Below, one piece after another: positions 61,397 to 64,000 of a stretch of 64,000 nt of DNA. The stretch is from Silene latifolia (lineage: Eukaryota > Streptophyta > Magnoliopsida > Caryophyllales > Caryophyllaceae). Within the stretch, counting starts at the first letter, position 1. The number at the start of each line of letters is the position of its first letter. The DNA is taken from positions 37,883,469-37,947,468 of the forward strand of contig NC_133538.1 of NCBI RefSeq assembly GCF_048544455.1, given 5' to 3'. Below the pieces are notes generated by a model that saw only the letters and a list, made by a program, of their open reading frames with translations, ran no database searches and had not been told where the DNA came from. Both the position numbers and the translations under genes were made by a program.

Positions 61397-63529
61397 GCTG
61401 CTGAAGAAAAAAGAGGTCGAGCGGGACCTGTCTGAAACCAGCGCTAGCCGGGAGGCAACCCGGATGTGTTTTGTTTTTGTTTTGAATAAACTTCATAGTT
61501 GTTTAGAAATAAAAACTCTTAGTGTGTGCTTAGTTTAATTTCCGTCTTTAGACTATTACCTTTGGGTTCAGCGCAATTTTGGGCGCGTTATTATGTGCAC
61601 TTGCAGGTACTAAGACCATATTAACTCAATTTATTGAGTTAATTCGTGAGCAGGAACAGTTCACGTCAGGTAACTTGGTCGATCGACTGGTTAGCGTGGT
61701 CGATCGACTGATACGCGCAGCACAGAAGCTACTGTTCCAGGTAACTTGGTCGATCGACTGGTTAGAGCGGTCGATCGACCACTGTAGCTGCTATACCTCG
61801 TTCTTTTAATTCTTTGCACATAATTACCGTTTCAATTTTGTTTTCTCAGATAATGCGCGGTATGTTTTGTTTCTTTTCAGGTACCTATGGTAGCATCGCT
61901 CTCATCGAAACCTCCTAGCTCACGCTGGTTTGGGGAGGTTTCCTTTTGCGCTTAAAATCTTGTAAGTTTCCGAGTCCCCATTTCATGTCTTATTTAGTTT
62001 CTTATCGCAAAATCCCAATTTCCTTTGCTTATTTATACATATGATTTCGCACAATGAGGGCATTTTGTGATTTGGTTTGGGGAAGGGTTTTGCGTTGCAT
62101 TTCACTCTGTTTTGCATTCACGTTTACATTTTTGTCTTGCATTGTTTTTTATTTTCCATATATACAAAATTTTAAAAAATAAAAAAAATAAAATAAAATA
62201 AAATTCAAAAATTCAAAAAAATATCACGTTTACTTTTGCATATTAGGTTGAGTCATATTGGAGTATTCATTACTGATAGTTGTCATTTGCTTAAACCCTG
62301 CATTTTATCACATCTTTTAGCAAAAGTTTTTGCAATATCTCGAATTTCGTTTCAAAATTTGTTGAACAATTAGACTTGACTTGAAATTTTGGCAAACTAC
62401 AAAACTTTCTAAGGAATTAGAGCTTTATAAACTGGTGTCATTCACGACCACTTTCATTTAGGATTGTGAGTAGTTACTCCCTGCATATCGTGTAACATTA
62501 ATTTGCACAAGTATGACATTTAATTTCTTTTTGCCTGCATACAATCGGGTTAGTGGTTGGTGTTGCATGTTTGGAGAATGCTTGTGAAATCCCTTTTATT
62601 CATTTTACCCATTAGCTTTACATTAGCCAAAAATTGCCAGTTGACCCTTTAGCTACAATCCATAAACTAAGCCTACCCTTTGCTGAGCTAGTTTAGTAAA
62701 TTTAGTGGTATTCGTTGTATTGTATCAATTTTGGCTCTATTTGCACTCTATGAAGTTGGTAATGAATGAAGGAGAAAAGAAAAAGAAAAATGAAAAAAAT
62801 TGAAAAATAGTGACTGCCGAACGAGAAAAAAAAAACGAAAAAAAAGAAAACAAAAGAAAAAGAAACGGCAAAGAAAGAAGAAGAAAAAAAAAAGAAATTG
62901 AGTTATTTGACTCATATGTTGCGATTTGTATTCTATGAGGAGTATTGAGTTTGGATTAGTGAAGTGTTTGCCTAATTCATTAAGGCATTTGAGCTTATTT
63001 CATTGAGTTAGAAGTGGATGTATTTATTTGGTTTGATAGGATGCTAGCTTGGCTATTTCCCTCTCATTCCCATATTGTTTTGCCTCTTCTTACCCATAGC
63101 CTCACTTATCCATATCTTTGCAAGTATTTGGCATGTGATGGACCCTGAAAGGTTGGAATGTATGTGCACGGTAGCTAGAATTATTTATCATACTATATTG
63201 CATGCATGATCATGTTGGTTGAGTCTAGGTGAGCGACTTTTGTCTCTTTCTCTCTTACATATAAATTGCATACCATTTGCTTTGTTGAGAGAAGAGTGAC
63301 CCGGGAGAGTCCAATCTTGAAAGTCTTGCAAGGTCAAATGTTCAACATCTCTTCGAAATATGCATAAATTCGTTTGGGTGACATTGAGCTATTAGAAGTT
63401 GATTCATATGCATTAAATTGGTTTAAAGTAGACGATTTTCAGTTTGTCCATGTTTTGCTCCTTTCTATCTAGATTTAGTTTTGCATTTAGTTTGCTTGGG
63501 GACAAGCAAAGGTTTGGTTTGGGGAAGTT
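61397..63529. other. Non-coding 3' part of Athila-like element
   Basis: Contains three or four TCGATCGAC palindromes at 61676-61785 and A-rich runs (62160-62220, 62760-62900). A polypurine tract (GGTTTGGTTTGGGGAAGTT) precedes the 3' LTR at 63530. No coding. Confidence 0.6.
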
Positions 63530-64000
63530 TGATGCGTGTCTATAATATGATGTTTTACATCTTTATTTCCACGCATTTTATGTCTATTATATGTAGTTTA
63601 TTCTACTATTTCCCCTATTTCTGTCTACTCTCGTATTTTTATGTAATATTGCAGATTATTTCGGAAATGAGTAGAAAATGAACCAAATCTTGACCCCGGA
63701 AGCTAAGCTTAGGAAGGACATGAATATTTGACTCGTAATTGAAGTTTAGAATGCATTTCAAGGCCTGAAGATAGCAAAAGCATGGGTGCGTACGAGTTTA
63801 ACAAGCAAAGGAGCACCTCACGACATTGCAGGCTGCTTCAGATGGCTTTATCTCGAGTTCTAAAGCAGATAATAAAGTGATTATAATTGGAGGTGAAAGC
63901 TTATCCTCTTAGATTTACAACGCCTGATTTGACCAACTAACGAAGAAATGGCAGCTGTTTTAAGATCGGTGCGCGCTGCAGGAATCGTCAGAATGCAATT
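63530..64000 (+). repeat. Athila-like 3' LTR (start only)
   Basis: Begins TGATGCGTGTCTATAATATG right after the polypurine tract and aligns with 58661-59140 with scattered differences. It continues beyond the window. Confidence 0.9.

Larger units (their letters stand above)
58661..64000 (+). mobile_element. Athila-like non-autonomous Ty3/gypsy element (runs off window)
   Basis: 5' LTR 58661-60339, PBS 60345-60362, a short internal region (60363-63529) and the first 471 bp of the 3' LTR (63530 to the edge). No gag, protease, RT or integrase is present; instead there is one ORF pair (60489-61396). LTR ends, the ACGGTATCA terminus and the tRNA-Asp PBS are typical of Athila. The LTRs differ at several sites, including a deletion near 63910. 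The right flank and duplication are outside the window; the left flank is GCGAC. Confidence 0.85.

Overview
This window looks like repeat-dominated intergenic DNA from a flowering plant. It is AT-rich, genes are very sparse, and most of the 64 kb consists of nested transposable elements of typical angiosperm families: Ty3/gypsy Tat, Athila and chromovirus types, Ty1/copia, CACTA, MULE, Helitron, LINE and MITEs. The Tat element at 36.6-47.3 kb has a tandem-repeat block and an antisense gene between integrase and 3' LTR. That resembles Retand/RIRE2-type elements, and Retand was described from Silene, so Caryophyllaceae is my best guess. This is inference only; no diagnostic host gene is present.

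Layout. At 0-9 kb, non-coding DNA carries a hAT-like element, two Helitron 3' ends, one complete 2.5-kb Helitron (3356-5847, minus) with a MITE inside it, and a minus-strand Tat/Ogre-type LTR with its primer-binding site (7756-9033). At 9.2-10.5 kb lies a broken plant-mobile-domain gene on the minus strand, with an array of near-palindromes upstream. At 12.0-13.9 kb is the only host-like gene: a minus-strand TPR protein with Hsp-binding clamp residues and a frame break. At 14.5-17.1 kb a 450-bp segment is tandemly duplicated, and the second copy was hit by a solo Athila-type LTR and a small TIR element. At 17.2-20.6 kb is the 3' end of a minus-strand Tat/Ogre-type element.

At 20.8-32.7 kb is a Ty1/copia-type element encoding only GAG; a 5.64-kb CACTA element with 28-bp TIRs and AAT target duplications sits in its leader. 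At 33.0-34.1 kb is a long-TIR MULE derivative, followed by 1.4 kb packed with TAAAGTTAC motifs. At 36.6-47.3 kb is the Retand-like element with both LTRs and a GTTGT duplication. It carries decayed gag-pol and a four-exon antisense gene, and it sits next to chromovirus LTR debris. At 47.6-49.8 kb is a minus-strand chromovirus-type LTR with about 85 copies of TTA. At 52.2-58.7 kb is a second, gag-less copy of the copia-type family carrying a 5'-truncated LINE. From 58.7 kb to the window edge is a non-autonomous Athila-like element.

The elements interrupt one another, so the order of insertion can be read: CACTA after copia copy 1, LINE and Athila-like after copia copy 2, Retand-like after the chromovirus LTR, MITE after Helitron. 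No complete autonomous element was found. Gag-only, leader-only and catalytic-domain-deleted elements predominate, so most would have depended on proteins supplied in trans. I saw no rRNA, tRNA, CRISPR or bacterial-type operon.
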